NCBI GenBank assembly: GCA_965262775.1
Contig: CBDHFT010000007.1
Span: 310,001 to 374,000, forward strand
Source: JASGCL01 sp965262775
GTDB taxonomy: Bacteria; Pseudomonadota; Alphaproteobacteria; JASGCL01
Direction: 5' to 3'
DNA length: 64,000 bases
Numbering within the stretch: the first letter of the stretch is position 1; every line of letters begins with the position of its first letter. The translations under genes and the position numbers were made by a program. Shown here in pieces: positions 17,573-26,223 of the stretch. The notes beneath the pieces are model-generated. The model ran no database searches. It was not told the origin of the DNA and worked only from the letters and a program-made list of their open reading frames with translations.

Positions 17573-18847
17573 TTAATTTTCTTCGCGATGCAAAAACAAG
17601 GCGGTTGATAGTAACATAATCATCGCGGTTGGCACCCAAGCGGTTAAAAAAGATGGCAATTCTTGACTGATGATAAAGGCGCGGACAATTTCAAAAAAGA
17701 AGTGGATAAAAAATCCTAAGACGATAGCAATCAACAGGGTTTGAATTCTTTGGCCACGACCTTTGCTATGAAAACTAAACCCAGCCGCCAGCAAACTCAT
17801 GGATAACAAAACGAAGGGCAAAGACAAAAGGCGGTGGAAATAAACTTCGTAGGGGTAGGTTGAAAACCCAAGATTCTCAACCTCTTCCAAATATTTATTC
17901 AACCGATAAATTGATAGATCCTCGGGGTCAAGCAACAGGTCTTTTATGCTTTGACTGTTTAACAAACTTGGCACCGATTCCTTATCAAGGTTGGTAACTG
18001 GCTGGCCTGGTTCATAACGGGTGACAGATGTCATTTGCCATTGATTGTTATCGAGGGTAGCCTCCTTCGCCAGCATGATAACCTTAATAACCCCCTCATT
18101 GCTGATAAAAAAGAATTGGGCGTTTTTTAATTTTTTATCTTTATCAAGCAGCGAATAGCCGTGGATGATAAGCGAACCATTAAAATTTTTTAAGCTTGTA
18201 TCAGGACGATCTGCAAAAATATTGTTGGACAATTTTTCTTTCAACCAAAATTCTTTATCAATCACATCAACCGTCGTGGCAATATCATTTGTTTTGCCTA
18301 AATTGTTCCACCGTTGATGAACCTTTGCCGAAATCGGCGAAAAAGCAAAAATATAAAAAATACCAAATAAGAATGCGACGCTCAACACGGGTATGACAAC
18401 TTGCCACGGGCTAAAGGATAAAACCCGCGCCGCGGTTAATTCGGATTTTTCCTGCAAGCCAGAAAAAAATAAAATAGTCGCGAGGATAAAAATAAACGGC
18501 AAGAATCCATAAAAATAATTTATCGAATTGAATAATGATTTGATAGATGCGGTGTAAAATCCATCGCTAGCATTTTCTACAAAACCCAAAATAAACAAGA
18601 TGGCGAATAGCAATATCATCACCGCCAACAGGACTCGCACAAACCTTTTCACCAACCAAAAATAAAAAATACCCAGCGCGCCCAGCGATGGTAAAAATTG
18701 CCAACCATCGCCCATGGTGGCCAGGGCAAATCGCCAACCACGCAATTGGCGCCACCATGTCGTTTGCCTATAATTTATCCCTAGAAACCTATTGCGCGGC
18801 ACCCTGTCATAGGGGGGACCATCGTTGCGGCTGTTGTCGGCCGTCAT
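17573..18847 (-). CDS. lptG: LPS export permease LptG (YjgP/YjgQ family)
   Basis: Inner-membrane half-permease of the LptB2FG extractor. It has hydrophobic helices at about 54-80 and 95-120 (YFYGFLPFIFILATILFFSG), the coupling region EKSELTAARVLSFSPWQV, a large periplasmic domain in the middle and three helices near the C-terminus. Adjacency to lptD supports LptG over LptF. A soluble N-terminal tail of about 50 residues precedes the first helix, longer than usual. lptF, normally the gene before lptG, is missing: the next gene upstream is sodB. A gap of about 140 bases with a small hairpin separates it from lptD. Confidence 0.88.
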   Translation of the reverse strand: MTADNSRNDGPPYDRVPRNRFLGINYRQTTWWRQLRGWRFALATMGDGWQFLPSLGALGIFYFWLVKRFVRVLLAVMILLFAILFILGFVENASDGFYTASIKSLFNSINYFYGFLPFIFILATILFFSGLQEKSELTAARVLSFSPWQVVIPVLSVAFLFGIFYIFAFSPISAKVHQRWNNLGKTNDIATTVDVIDKEFWLKEKLSNNIFADRPDTSLKNFNGSLIIHGYSLLDKDKKLKNAQFFFISNEGVIKVIMLAKEATLDNNQWQMTSVTRYEPGQPVTNLDKESVPSLLNSQSIKDLLLDPEDLSIYRLNKYLEEVENLGFSTYPYEVYFHRLLSLPFVLLSMSLLAAGFSFHSKGRGQRIQTLLIAIVLGFFIHFFFEIVRAFIISQELPSFLTAWVPTAMIMLLSTALFLHREEN

Positions 18848-18890
18848 GGAAACTTATTAGGTGTTGTTAGTTTTTAAAGTCTAGGGGTAT

Positions 18891-18926
18891 GTCTAGGGGA
18901 TAGCCCCTCGGGGCTATTTTTCCTAG
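18891..18926. repeat. Nested CTAG palindrome between sodB and lptG
   Basis: The inner hairpin ATAGCCCC-TC-GGGGCTAT (18900-18917) sits inside an outer pair TCTAGG/CCTAGA. A T-tract follows only on the plus strand, although both neighbours are read on the minus strand. CTAG at 18923-18926 overlaps the TAG stop of sodB. A further CTAGGGG lies just to the left. It may act as a bidirectional hairpin or mRNA 3'-end stabiliser. Confidence 0.6.
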
Positions 18927-19528
18927 AGCGATTTTTGTAATTTTTCGTTGGCGTAATCCCAATTAATCAACTTATCCAAAAAGGCCTGAATATAATCGGG
19001 ACGACGATTTTGATAATCAAGATAATAGGCATGTTCCCAAACATCCAACCCTATCAACCCAACCCCGCCCGATGTCATGGGGGAATCGGCGTTGCTTGTT
19101 TTTACCACAACCAATTTTTTATTTTTATCAAGTGCCAACCATGCCCAGCCACTGCCAAATTGGGTGCTACCAGCCGCTTTGAAGGCCTCAACAAATTTGT
19201 CGTAGCCACCAAGGTCGCTGTCAATTTTTTTGCCTACCTCCCCCGTGGGTTTACCACCGCCATTGGGGTTCATCGATGGCCAATAAACCGCATGGTTCCA
19301 TGCCTGACCCGCATTGTTAAAAACACCGACCATGTCGGCCTTGCCATGGCTGGCAAGGATGATTTCTTCCAGCGATTTATCCAGCAAGGGATTATCCTTC
19401 AGCAAATTATTCAAATTGGTAAGGTAAGCCTGGTGATGCTTGCCATAATGCAGAGCCACTGTTTTTTGTGAAATATGGGGTTCCAAGGCGTTATCGGCGT
19501 AAGGCAAAGGGGGCAATTGATGAGTCAT
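18923..19528 (-). CDS. sodB: Iron/manganese superoxide dismutase SodB
   Basis: Dismutates superoxide in the cytoplasm. The 201 residues are full length. Metal ligands are visible: His in LHYGKHHQAY (about 27), His in AWNHAVYWPSM (about 78), Asp and His in DVWEHAYYLDYQNRRPDY. The NNAGQAWNH and GSGWAWL signatures fit the Fe-type branch better than the Mn-type, but metal choice cannot be proven by reading. Single gene. Its stop codon lies in the CTAG palindrome that separates it from lptG. Confidence 0.96.
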   Translation of the reverse strand: MTHQLPPLPYADNALEPHISQKTVALHYGKHHQAYLTNLNNLLKDNPLLDKSLEEIILASHGKADMVGVFNNAGQAWNHAVYWPSMNPNGGGKPTGEVGKKIDSDLGGYDKFVEAFKAAGSTQFGSGWAWLALDKNKKLVVVKTSNADSPMTSGGVGLIGLDVWEHAYYLDYQNRRPDYIQAFLDKLINWDYANEKLQKSL

Positions 19529-19630
19529 TATTTTATACTTTCGATATATATTTTTTAGTAAAGAAACTTTTTTTAAGTTGGGTACAGGTTTATTTTAGAT
19601 TTAAATCATTAAAAAAGCAAGCCCAACATC

Positions 19631-20224
19631 TTATAGCTTAAAGGGTAAAATAAAACTATCGATTGGCAAGCGTTTTTTTTGTGGCAGGCTGGTTTTATCA
19701 GCTGGCAAATTTTCGGTGCCTATATAAATATAACCCAAAAACTCATCCTGGGGCAAAAGGCCGAAGGCGCGTTCAACCAGTGGACGATGGTCGGTAATGA
19801 AGCCAGTTAAAAACACTGCGCCGAACGGAAATTCTTTTGCACTGCTTGCCAATAAAATTTGGGCGATTGCCATCACGGCGCCATATACTTGCTCTTTTTT
19901 GGCGATGGGTTTTTTATCGCTGGGGCTTGCCCAAACCGCCACCACCGTCGGGGCACGCATAACCTTGGTATGAAAATTTTTAATATCGTCGGGGCTGGTA
20001 TTTTTTTTATCCGCGACAAAATAATCGACAGCCAACTTGGCAAAGTTTTGCAAATCTTCGTTTTGTAATATTGTAAATCGCCACGGCGTTAGCCCACCAT
20101 GGTCGGGCGCGCTTACCGCGCATGCCAGCAGATCCACCACCTCTTGGTATGTTGGCCCTGGCAGGCCCAAGGTTTTGGTGAAGGCCGATTTGCGGTTTTT
20201 AATAAAAGAAAAAATATCAGTCAT
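19631..20224 (-). CDS. Nitroreductase-family flavoprotein (YdjA-like)
   Basis: Predicted FMN-dependent NAD(P)H oxidoreductase. Features of the family are an N-terminal RKS segment, APDHGGLTPWRFTIL (about 38-52, the FMN/substrate region) and EFLGYIYIGTE near the end. The 197 residues fit the small YdjA branch. The physiological substrate is unknown. It is co-oriented with the kinase gene 15 bases upstream. Confidence 0.9.
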   Translation of the reverse strand: MTDIFSFIKNRKSAFTKTLGLPGPTYQEVVDLLACAVSAPDHGGLTPWRFTILQNEDLQNFAKLAVDYFVADKKNTSPDDIKNFHTKVMRAPTVVAVWASPSDKKPIAKKEQVYGAVMAIAQILLASSAKEFPFGAVFLTGFITDHRPLVERAFGLLPQDEFLGYIYIGTENLPADKTSLPQKKRLPIDSFILPFKL

Positions 20225-20239
20225 GGATTATCAGGGATT

Positions 20240-21343
20240 CTATAAACATTTCCATCTTTGTAGCAAATGTTGCAGGTCTTGCACAGCCCCTATCAACGCC
20301 TCGTGCTTTTTATCGCGCGGTAAGTTGGTTGTAACATTATTTGCGAGGCCGCCCATACTACGTTGCAACAAGCGCAAAACTCGCGGCAAATGTTGTCTGT
20401 AATGCAATTTGCCATCGCGTTTTTCTAACCTCACAAAAATACCCAACACCTTGGCATGACGGGTTAGGCCCAGAAAATCAAACCATAGGGAGAAATTTAT
20501 TGACAGTTTTTCGTCTTCGGGAAATTCTTTTTGCCATGCCGCTAAAAAATATTGCCAGGTTTTTTCTTTCACCTGGGGCGGCACATCGCGCCTTGCATCT
20601 TCTAACAGGCTCATGATGTCATAGGTTGGGTGGCCAATCAGCCCGTCTTGAAAATCCAACCAAGCAATTTTTTCATCGACCAATAACAAATTATCAACAT
20701 GGAAGTCGCGATGAACAAAAACATAATCGGGCGGCGCATGATGAATGGTAAGTTCGCGGTAGATAGTTTTTAACATATCAACAAAATTCTCTATCGCCTT
20801 ATCCTCCAGCGCAATATTATTTTCTTCTGGCAAATACCAAACGGGCAACAACGCGGCCTCCTTTATCAATGCTGCATCGTCATACCGCGCCAAGGGCCAG
20901 GCCGCCACGCCGCCGCGATGATATTTTTTATACCACGCCATTTGGCTGGCAAATAAACTTTCGATAACCTGTTGATAGAGGTTATGTTCGCCTTCCTTGG
21001 TTATGTCAGGATTTTTTAGCAGGCTGGTCAGGCTATCGGTGCCGAGGTCTTCGAGCAATAAAAAACCATGTTGATGGTCGTGAGAAAAAATCTTCGCCAC
21101 CCGCACCGACGGTGATATTATCAAATCGCTCACGTTGGCAAAAATACTGGTCGGATACAAATCGGGCGGCGAATCCATCACCAGCATATTTTTTTTGGGC
21201 AAACGAAAATAGCGGCGGAAGGAAGCATCGGAAGGCAGGGCAATAATTTCTTCCGCCGCCAACCCCTCGGCCGCCAAAAATGCCTGGCGCAATTTATCAC
21301 GCGCGGCAATGTCAACTTGTGGTCTTTGATAATCCCGTTTCAT
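20240..21343 (-). CDS. amgK: AmgK-like N-acetylmuramate/N-acetylglucosamine kinase
   Basis: An APH-fold kinase of the COG3178 type. In Pseudomonas, AmgK phosphorylates the anomeric position of MurNAc or GlcNAc for peptidoglycan recycling. Motifs are LPSDASFRRYFRL (about 38-50), LLLEDLGTDSL, the catalytic loop VHRDFHVDNLLL and the metal site WLDFQDGLIGHPTYDIMSLL followed by EDARRDV, which are close to the AmgK pattern. The 367 residues fit. The uridylyltransferase partner murU and tsaE, which commonly flank it in this class, are absent here. A second, different APH-fold kinase lies 14 bases upstream. The family is certain; substrate identity is by homology only. Confidence 0.82.
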   Translation of the reverse strand: MKRDYQRPQVDIAARDKLRQAFLAAEGLAAEEIIALPSDASFRRYFRLPKKNMLVMDSPPDLYPTSIFANVSDLIISPSVRVAKIFSHDHQHGFLLLEDLGTDSLTSLLKNPDITKEGEHNLYQQVIESLFASQMAWYKKYHRGGVAAWPLARYDDAALIKEAALLPVWYLPEENNIALEDKAIENFVDMLKTIYRELTIHHAPPDYVFVHRDFHVDNLLLVDEKIAWLDFQDGLIGHPTYDIMSLLEDARRDVPPQVKEKTWQYFLAAWQKEFPEDEKLSINFSLWFDFLGLTRHAKVLGIFVRLEKRDGKLHYRQHLPRVLRLLQRSMGGLANNVTTNLPRDKKHEALIGAVQDLQHLLQRWKCL

Positions 21344-21357
21344 TTTTTATATTTTTT

Positions 21358-22431
21358 TTAAGATAATAATTGGGCGGCTTGATTAAAAATAGAAATAATA
21401 TCAGGTTTGCTTTGCGGCAATTCGGCCAGTAAATCAAGTCCGCGTTCTTTGCGATGCCATTGCTTCGATAATATCAACCCCCAACGAATCATCGCCAAGG
21501 ATTGAAACCAAGCATTATCACGCTGGATAATATTGACCGAGGTTTTATGCGCTATAACTTGCCGCGCCGCAACATATTGTTCCAAAAATATATCCAAGGT
21601 CGCAAACCCACCACAACCAAATTGTGGTTGATGATACAGCCAACAGGGCGCGGATAGCCAGCCAATATCTTCCTGCGCCAAACCAAACCTGACCATTTCC
21701 CAATCAAGCACCGCCACCAATCCTTGCCCCTGCCCTTCGTCATTTTTTTTTAATAAAAAATTACCGCAACGAAAATCCCCGTGGCAGGGGACAAAATCTA
21801 ACATGATACCCGTGGGCAAGGCGGTAAATAATTTTTCTATAACTGCATTAACCACTTCTGCTTCCTGCGCCGTTATGGGCTGGGCATCCTGTAGCAATTT
21901 TTCTAGCTCTAGGGTTTTTTCTTGGTGCCACCTGGCCAGGGTTTCGTCATAACAAAGATGGGGAAAGGTTTTTTGAAAATCTATTTTGCTGTCATGAATT
22001 CGTGCCAATTGCCCAGCAAGCGTTTTTGCCAAATTATTATCGGCGGTTTTGTTTTGGGTAACTTGCCAACCGTCGGCGCGCCCCGCCAGGTAAGGCAAAA
22101 CCAAGCAGTCAGAATCGCCATATAAGGTTTGTGGTGTTTGCACCCCATGTTGCGAAAAAAAATCATATAATTTTTTTTGCAAAGAAATATCATGACTGAT
22201 GATAAAGGGATCTTTCGGAAAAATTTTGAGCATGTAATGAGATTTTTTACATTGCAACAAAAAATGTTGGTGCGATGCACCCAAGGCCGTCATGTCGGTT
22301 AAAAAATCAGGCTCGCTTATTTCATCACCCAAAGCAGATACCACCTGTTGCGCTAGGTTCATGATGCTGACCTTGTCGCTGATTTCTGTTGCTGGCGGAT
22401 TATTCATGTCGTGGTGAGATAAAATAGACAT
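21358..22431 (-). CDS. APH-fold phosphotransferase of unknown substrate
   Basis: A second aminoglycoside-phosphotransferase-fold kinase, 357 residues. The catalytic loop is PCHGDFRCGNFLLKK and the metal site is LDWEMVRFGLAQEDIGWL, as in the broad APH/choline-kinase superfamily. The gatekeeper region LVLPYLAGRADGW and a downstream W-rich helical part are also typical. It is not a close copy of the neighbouring AmgK-like protein, so it is not a recent duplication. I do not know the substrate; a small metabolite or sugar is likely. The two kinases and the nitroreductase form a leftward run with short gaps. Confidence 0.8.
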   Translation of the reverse strand: MSILSHHDMNNPPATEISDKVSIMNLAQQVVSALGDEISEPDFLTDMTALGASHQHFLLQCKKSHYMLKIFPKDPFIISHDISLQKKLYDFFSQHGVQTPQTLYGDSDCLVLPYLAGRADGWQVTQNKTADNNLAKTLAGQLARIHDSKIDFQKTFPHLCYDETLARWHQEKTLELEKLLQDAQPITAQEAEVVNAVIEKLFTALPTGIMLDFVPCHGDFRCGNFLLKKNDEGQGQGLVAVLDWEMVRFGLAQEDIGWLSAPCWLYHQPQFGCGGFATLDIFLEQYVAARQVIAHKTSVNIIQRDNAWFQSLAMIRWGLILSKQWHRKERGLDLLAELPQSKPDIISIFNQAAQLLS

Positions 22432-22461
22432 AACGATGATTTATTTTATATAACGCAAGCC

Positions 22462-23523
22462 TTACAGGTCTGAAAGCACATTGTTCAATTTTGTGCTTAG
22501 TTGGTCGCGCAAGGCACGATAAGCCGTTAGCTTTTGTTCGCGCGAACCCTCGACCAAGGTGGGGTCAATAATATCGTGCCAATAGATAATTTTGCTTGCT
22601 GGTATTTTTTGTTTTTGTAAAAATTGTAAAGCATCCGAAGAAAGGGCAAAAATTTTATCATATTGTTGCAAACTGGCGGCTGATAATAATTTGCCCGTTC
22701 CCGTTACTGATTGAATATTTTTTTCCTTCAACACCGTGGGAATGAAAGGGTCCAGGCTTATCTTATCACTGCTGGCATGTACCCCTGCCGATTGCCATTT
22801 CTCGCGCCCTGACTTTTTATTTTGCCACAAATGCCGCGCCAGGCTTAATGCCATGGGCGAGCGCACCGAATTCATGGTGCAACAAAAAAGGTAGGTAGCA
22901 ACGGGCAATTTGTTTTCTTTGCTTGGCGTTCCACCATCGCTATGCTGACGCCAATTACCCAATAATGAAAAATCGGGAATCAAGGCAACATGCGGAATGA
23001 ACAACAGGGCAAGTAAGCTAAAAAATATTCTTGCCGTTTCCATATCGATTTCAATTTTGCCCTTTAAACGTTGTATCAACAAATTGGCGGCATCGTTATG
23101 AATGCCGCGCCGCGCCATGTCCAATGTTTCCAATTGGTGGTGGGAATGTTTGCGTGCAGTCTCGCTATGCACCAAAATAATATCTTGATAATCTTTGAAA
23201 TGGCGATGCAGTGGGCGCAACGATAACAAATAAACATGGATGGGTTTATCGCGTAAGGATAAAAATTCTAATATCATTTGATTTTCTTGGGCAGAAATTT
23301 TTAAACGATAGGGCGGTTTTTCAAAACCAACCAAGCACAAATGACCATGTTGCATCAAATCGGCGGCGATGACATCAATCTCCTTCCTTAAGTTTTTAGG
23401 GTGCTGTGCCAGCAATTTTTGGTCTATCACCACCGATTTAAGCGATGAAGCCGACAAAATATTATCTGCATCTGCCGTATTTTTTTTGACGATTTTTTTT
23501 ATTTTTTTATTCATTCGCCGCAA
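22462..23523 (-). CDS. UPF0262 protein fused to a low-molecular-weight phosphatase
   Basis: One 353-residue chain contains two parts that are usually separate neighbouring genes after hisD in alphaproteobacteria. The first part (about 30-185) reads as UPF0262: LRKEIDVIAADLMQHG, PYRLKISAQENQMILEF, LARRG-like MARRGIHNDAANLL and KIEIDMETARIFFSLL. The second part (about 205-353) is a low-Mr tyrosine phosphatase/arsenate reductase fold with the P-loop CTMNSVRSPMA (Cys-x5-Arg-Ser) and a late acidic motif HDIIDPT. A linker of about 20 residues lies between. No internal stop or obvious second start with a ribosome site is needed. It starts two bases after the hisD stop. Confidence 0.8.
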   Translation of the reverse strand: MRRMNKKIKKIVKKNTADADNILSASSLKSVVIDQKLLAQHPKNLRKEIDVIAADLMQHGHLCLVGFEKPPYRLKISAQENQMILEFLSLRDKPIHVYLLSLRPLHRHFKDYQDIILVHSETARKHSHHQLETLDMARRGIHNDAANLLIQRLKGKIEIDMETARIFFSLLALLFIPHVALIPDFSLLGNWRQHSDGGTPSKENKLPVATYLFCCTMNSVRSPMALSLARHLWQNKKSGREKWQSAGVHASSDKISLDPFIPTVLKEKNIQSVTGTGKLLSAASLQQYDKIFALSSDALQFLQKQKIPASKIIYWHDIIDPTLVEGSREQKLTAYRALRDQLSTKLNNVLSDL

Positions 23524-23525
23524 TA

Positions 23526-24959
23526 TTATTTCTTGCCAGGTATTTTTTCTAAACGCTTCGCAATGGAAAGTCCATGGTGGGGCAGTTTTTCCGCCGCCGC
23601 CAGGTGGATAATTTTATCGCCCCACTGCGCCATCGATTGCTGGTTCCCCTTTATCAAACTGGTGCGTTTTAAAAAATCAAATATAGAAAGCCCCGACGAA
23701 AAACGCGCCGAACCAAAGGTTGGCAAAACATGGCTGGGCCCCGCCAAATAATCGCCAAAGGCTTCGGGACTATGGGCACCAAAAAATATTGCCCCCGCAT
23801 GAACAATGGCGTTTGATAATTTTTCTGAATCCTCCACCATCAATTCCACATGCTCGGGCGCCATGATGTTTGCCAGGGCCGCCCCATCGGTCATCACATC
23901 ATCCACCACCACCACCACGCCATAATCTTGCCAGGAAGCTGTGGCAATTTTTTGTTTATGAAGATGCTCGGCGTCGTTGGTGGGGATGGTTAAAAATTCT
24001 GCGACTTTTTTTACCACGGCTTCCGCCAAGGGGGCGTCGTCGGTAATAAGCACCGCCATGGCGCGTTTGTCATGTTCGGCTTGGCTTATCAAATCTAACG
24101 CTATCCATTCGGCTTTTGTTTCGATATTTTTTTCCACCGCGGCGCTTTTATCCGCCAAGACCAACACCTCCGACGGGCCAGCTATCATATCTATCCCGAC
24201 CTTGCCAAACACTTGTCTTTTTGCTTCGGCGACATAATCATTGCCTGGCCCGACAATTTTATCCACCGCCTTGATGGTTGCCGTGCCGTAGGCCATGGCG
24301 GCTATCGCCCCCGCCCCGCCCAAACATAATATAGATGAAACCCCCGCGAGGTAAGCCGCGCCCAACACCAGCGGGTTAGCAAAGTCAGCGGGTGAAAATT
24401 TTTTATCAAGCGGCGGCGAAGCAAGTCCCCCGCCTAACCCCAACGGGCAAGCCATGGTTATGTTCCGCACCCCCGCGGCGCGCGCGGGCATAGCATTCAT
24501 AAGGACCGAGGATGGATAGGCCGCCACCCCGCCAGGCACATAAATTCCCACCTGGGCAATGGGCGACCAGCGGTTGCCCAATGTCGCGCCGACATCATCG
24601 GTCATGTAAAAATTTTTTTTCAAATCATAATGGGCAAAAATTTCTTGGTGAAAATGTTCGATTCGTTGCTTAGCGGTTTCAAGCGCGGCTTGCGATTCGC
24701 TGGATAACCCATCCCAATGTTTTTTGCTGGGGGTGATAATCAATTCATCGATGGTCTTCACCACATCAGGAATATGGTCAAATTTTTTGCCATAGGCAAG
24801 CAAGGCTTCATCGCCCCCTGCCCTTATATCGGCAATGATGGTGGCGACCTTTTCACTTACCTGCGCCTCGGCGGTGGTTCGTCTATCAAGCAATTTCTTG
24901 AAGGCATCGGCCATGTCGCCAACTTTTTTATCAAGCCGCGTGGGAACAATATCTTTCAT
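23526..24959 (-). CDS. hisD: Histidinol dehydrogenase HisD
   Basis: Catalyses the last two steps of histidine synthesis, a Zn-dependent four-electron oxidation. It has GIYVPGGVAAYPSSVLMNA, KIVGPGNDYVAEAKRQVFG, GPSEVLVLAD, the Gln/His pair in ISQAEHDKRA and the C-terminal GPSHVLPTFGSARFSSGLS, all canonical. At 477 residues it is about 40 longer than usual. An insert with SPPLDKKFSPADFANP (about 185-205) explains part of that. It lies six bases downstream of hisG and abuts the UPF0262 fusion, the standard alphaproteobacterial neighbourhood. Confidence 0.97.
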   Translation of the reverse strand: MKDIVPTRLDKKVGDMADAFKKLLDRRTTAEAQVSEKVATIIADIRAGGDEALLAYGKKFDHIPDVVKTIDELIITPSKKHWDGLSSESQAALETAKQRIEHFHQEIFAHYDLKKNFYMTDDVGATLGNRWSPIAQVGIYVPGGVAAYPSSVLMNAMPARAAGVRNITMACPLGLGGGLASPPLDKKFSPADFANPLVLGAAYLAGVSSILCLGGAGAIAAMAYGTATIKAVDKIVGPGNDYVAEAKRQVFGKVGIDMIAGPSEVLVLADKSAAVEKNIETKAEWIALDLISQAEHDKRAMAVLITDDAPLAEAVVKKVAEFLTIPTNDAEHLHKQKIATASWQDYGVVVVVDDVMTDGAALANIMAPEHVELMVEDSEKLSNAIVHAGAIFFGAHSPEAFGDYLAGPSHVLPTFGSARFSSGLSIFDFLKRTSLIKGNQQSMAQWGDKIIHLAAAEKLPHHGLSIAKRLEKIPGKK

Positions 24960-24964
24960 ATGGT

Positions 24965-25702
24965 TTATAAAATATTTTTAAAGGCAGCACTCAACCCAGC
25001 GCAAGCCAGGGGGTAGGTCTTATAAGCCACGCGATTAAACATAAGCAGGCTGCTAACATCCATGATTTTATTTTCTTCTACCAACTGGTTGTCTTTCAGG
25101 GTTTGCCCCGTCGCCACCAGGTCAATAATCTCGTCAGCCAGCCCCAGGGCGGGTGCCAATTCCAACGAACCCGACAAAGCTATAACATCTATCGCTTGGT
25201 TTTGTTTTAGGTAATATTGGCGGCTGATATTGGGGTATTTGCTGGCGACAATTTTTTTTGCGCCCTGCTCCACCGAACGCGCCGTGGTTGCGGTGCGCGG
25301 GCGGGCGGTGCTTAAACGGCATTTACCAATTTTTAAATCTATCGGCACGTAAATATTATCAAGGTTGCTATCGCCACCTTGCAATTTTTCTTCCCAAATA
25401 TCGCGCCCCATAATTCCCGCCGAGGCCGCCGCCGAGGCGACAAAAGAAAAAACATCCCAATTTTTTACTTCGACCAATTTTAAAACCGAGAAATCTTTTG
25501 CCAACGCCGCCATGTCTTCGCCCAAATTTCCATCAAGCGGTATTTCGGTTATGAGGCGGCGGCGGTCATTGGATAAAAAATCTTCTGGCAGGGGGAGGCC
25601 AATTTTTTTTAATAAAGGAACAGCCTCCACCATCACTCGCCCCTTGGGCAGAGCAAAAACAAAAGCACCTTTATTGGGATCTTGCGGTGGGGATTTTATC
25701 AT
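24965..25702 (-). CDS. hisG: ATP phosphoribosyltransferase catalytic subunit HisG, short form
   Basis: Commits PRPP and ATP to histidine synthesis. At 245 residues it lacks the C-terminal regulatory domain, so it is the short form that needs the HisZ regulatory subunit. hisZ is not in this window. Family features are FALPKGRVMVEAVPLLKK (about 16-33) and GIMGRDIWEE, and the segment IDVIALSGSLELAPALGLAD matches the PRPP-loop region. Here the usual Glu-containing loop reads ALSGSLELAP. Confidence 0.94.
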   Translation of the reverse strand: MIKSPPQDPNKGAFVFALPKGRVMVEAVPLLKKIGLPLPEDFLSNDRRRLITEIPLDGNLGEDMAALAKDFSVLKLVEVKNWDVFSFVASAAASAGIMGRDIWEEKLQGGDSNLDNIYVPIDLKIGKCRLSTARPRTATTARSVEQGAKKIVASKYPNISRQYYLKQNQAIDVIALSGSLELAPALGLADEIIDLVATGQTLKDNQLVEENKIMDVSSLLMFNRVAYKTYPLACAGLSAAFKNIL

Positions 25703-25719
25703 GCCCCGTTATAGACGGT

Positions 25720-26163
25720 TTAACCAACCAATTCAACCTGGGCGAAAAAAAATGCAATCTCTTGCTTCGCATTATCAATACTATCCGAACCATGAACCGA
25801 ATTGGCTTCTATCGATTCGGCAAATTCTTTTCTTATTGTGCCCGCGTCGGCCTTGGCTGGGTCGGTTGCGCCCATTATTTCGCGATTCTTGGCAACGGCG
25901 TTTTGCCCTTCCAACACCTGGACCACAACGGGGCCCGATGTCATAAATTGGCAGAGCGATTTGAAAAAGGGACGGTCCTTATGCACCGCATAAAAATCAT
26001 GGGCCTGTTGCGGGCTGAGGATGATTTTTTTCATCGCAACAATTTTTAATCCACCCGTTTCAAATTTTGTATTTATTTTACCAATCAAATTACGGCGCGT
26101 CGCGTCGGGTTTGATAATCGACAAGGTGCGTTCAAGGTGGGCGGGGTGATTGGTTGCGTTCAT
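25720..26163 (-). CDS. ndk: Nucleoside diphosphate kinase Ndk
   Basis: Balances NTP pools by phosphate transfer through a phosphohistidine. With the start at 26163 (MNATNHPAH) it has 147 residues. It shows ERTLSIIKPDATRRN (about 11-25) and the active-site His in NSVHGSDSIDNA (about 124). An open frame continues upstream to 26511, but it overlaps the divergent glyQ gene and has no family similarity, so the shorter start is right. The region shared with glyQ is only about 60 bases and should contain both promoters. Confidence 0.97.
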   Translation of the reverse strand: MNATNHPAHLERTLSIIKPDATRRNLIGKINTKFETGGLKIVAMKKIILSPQQAHDFYAVHKDRPFFKSLCQFMTSGPVVVQVLEGQNAVAKNREIMGATDPAKADAGTIRKEFAESIEANSVHGSDSIDNAKQEIAFFFAQVELVG

Positions 26164-26223
26164 GATGTGGCTATAAATTTTTTTGATGAAAAAATCAAGC
26201 AAAACATGTAAAGAAAATAAATA

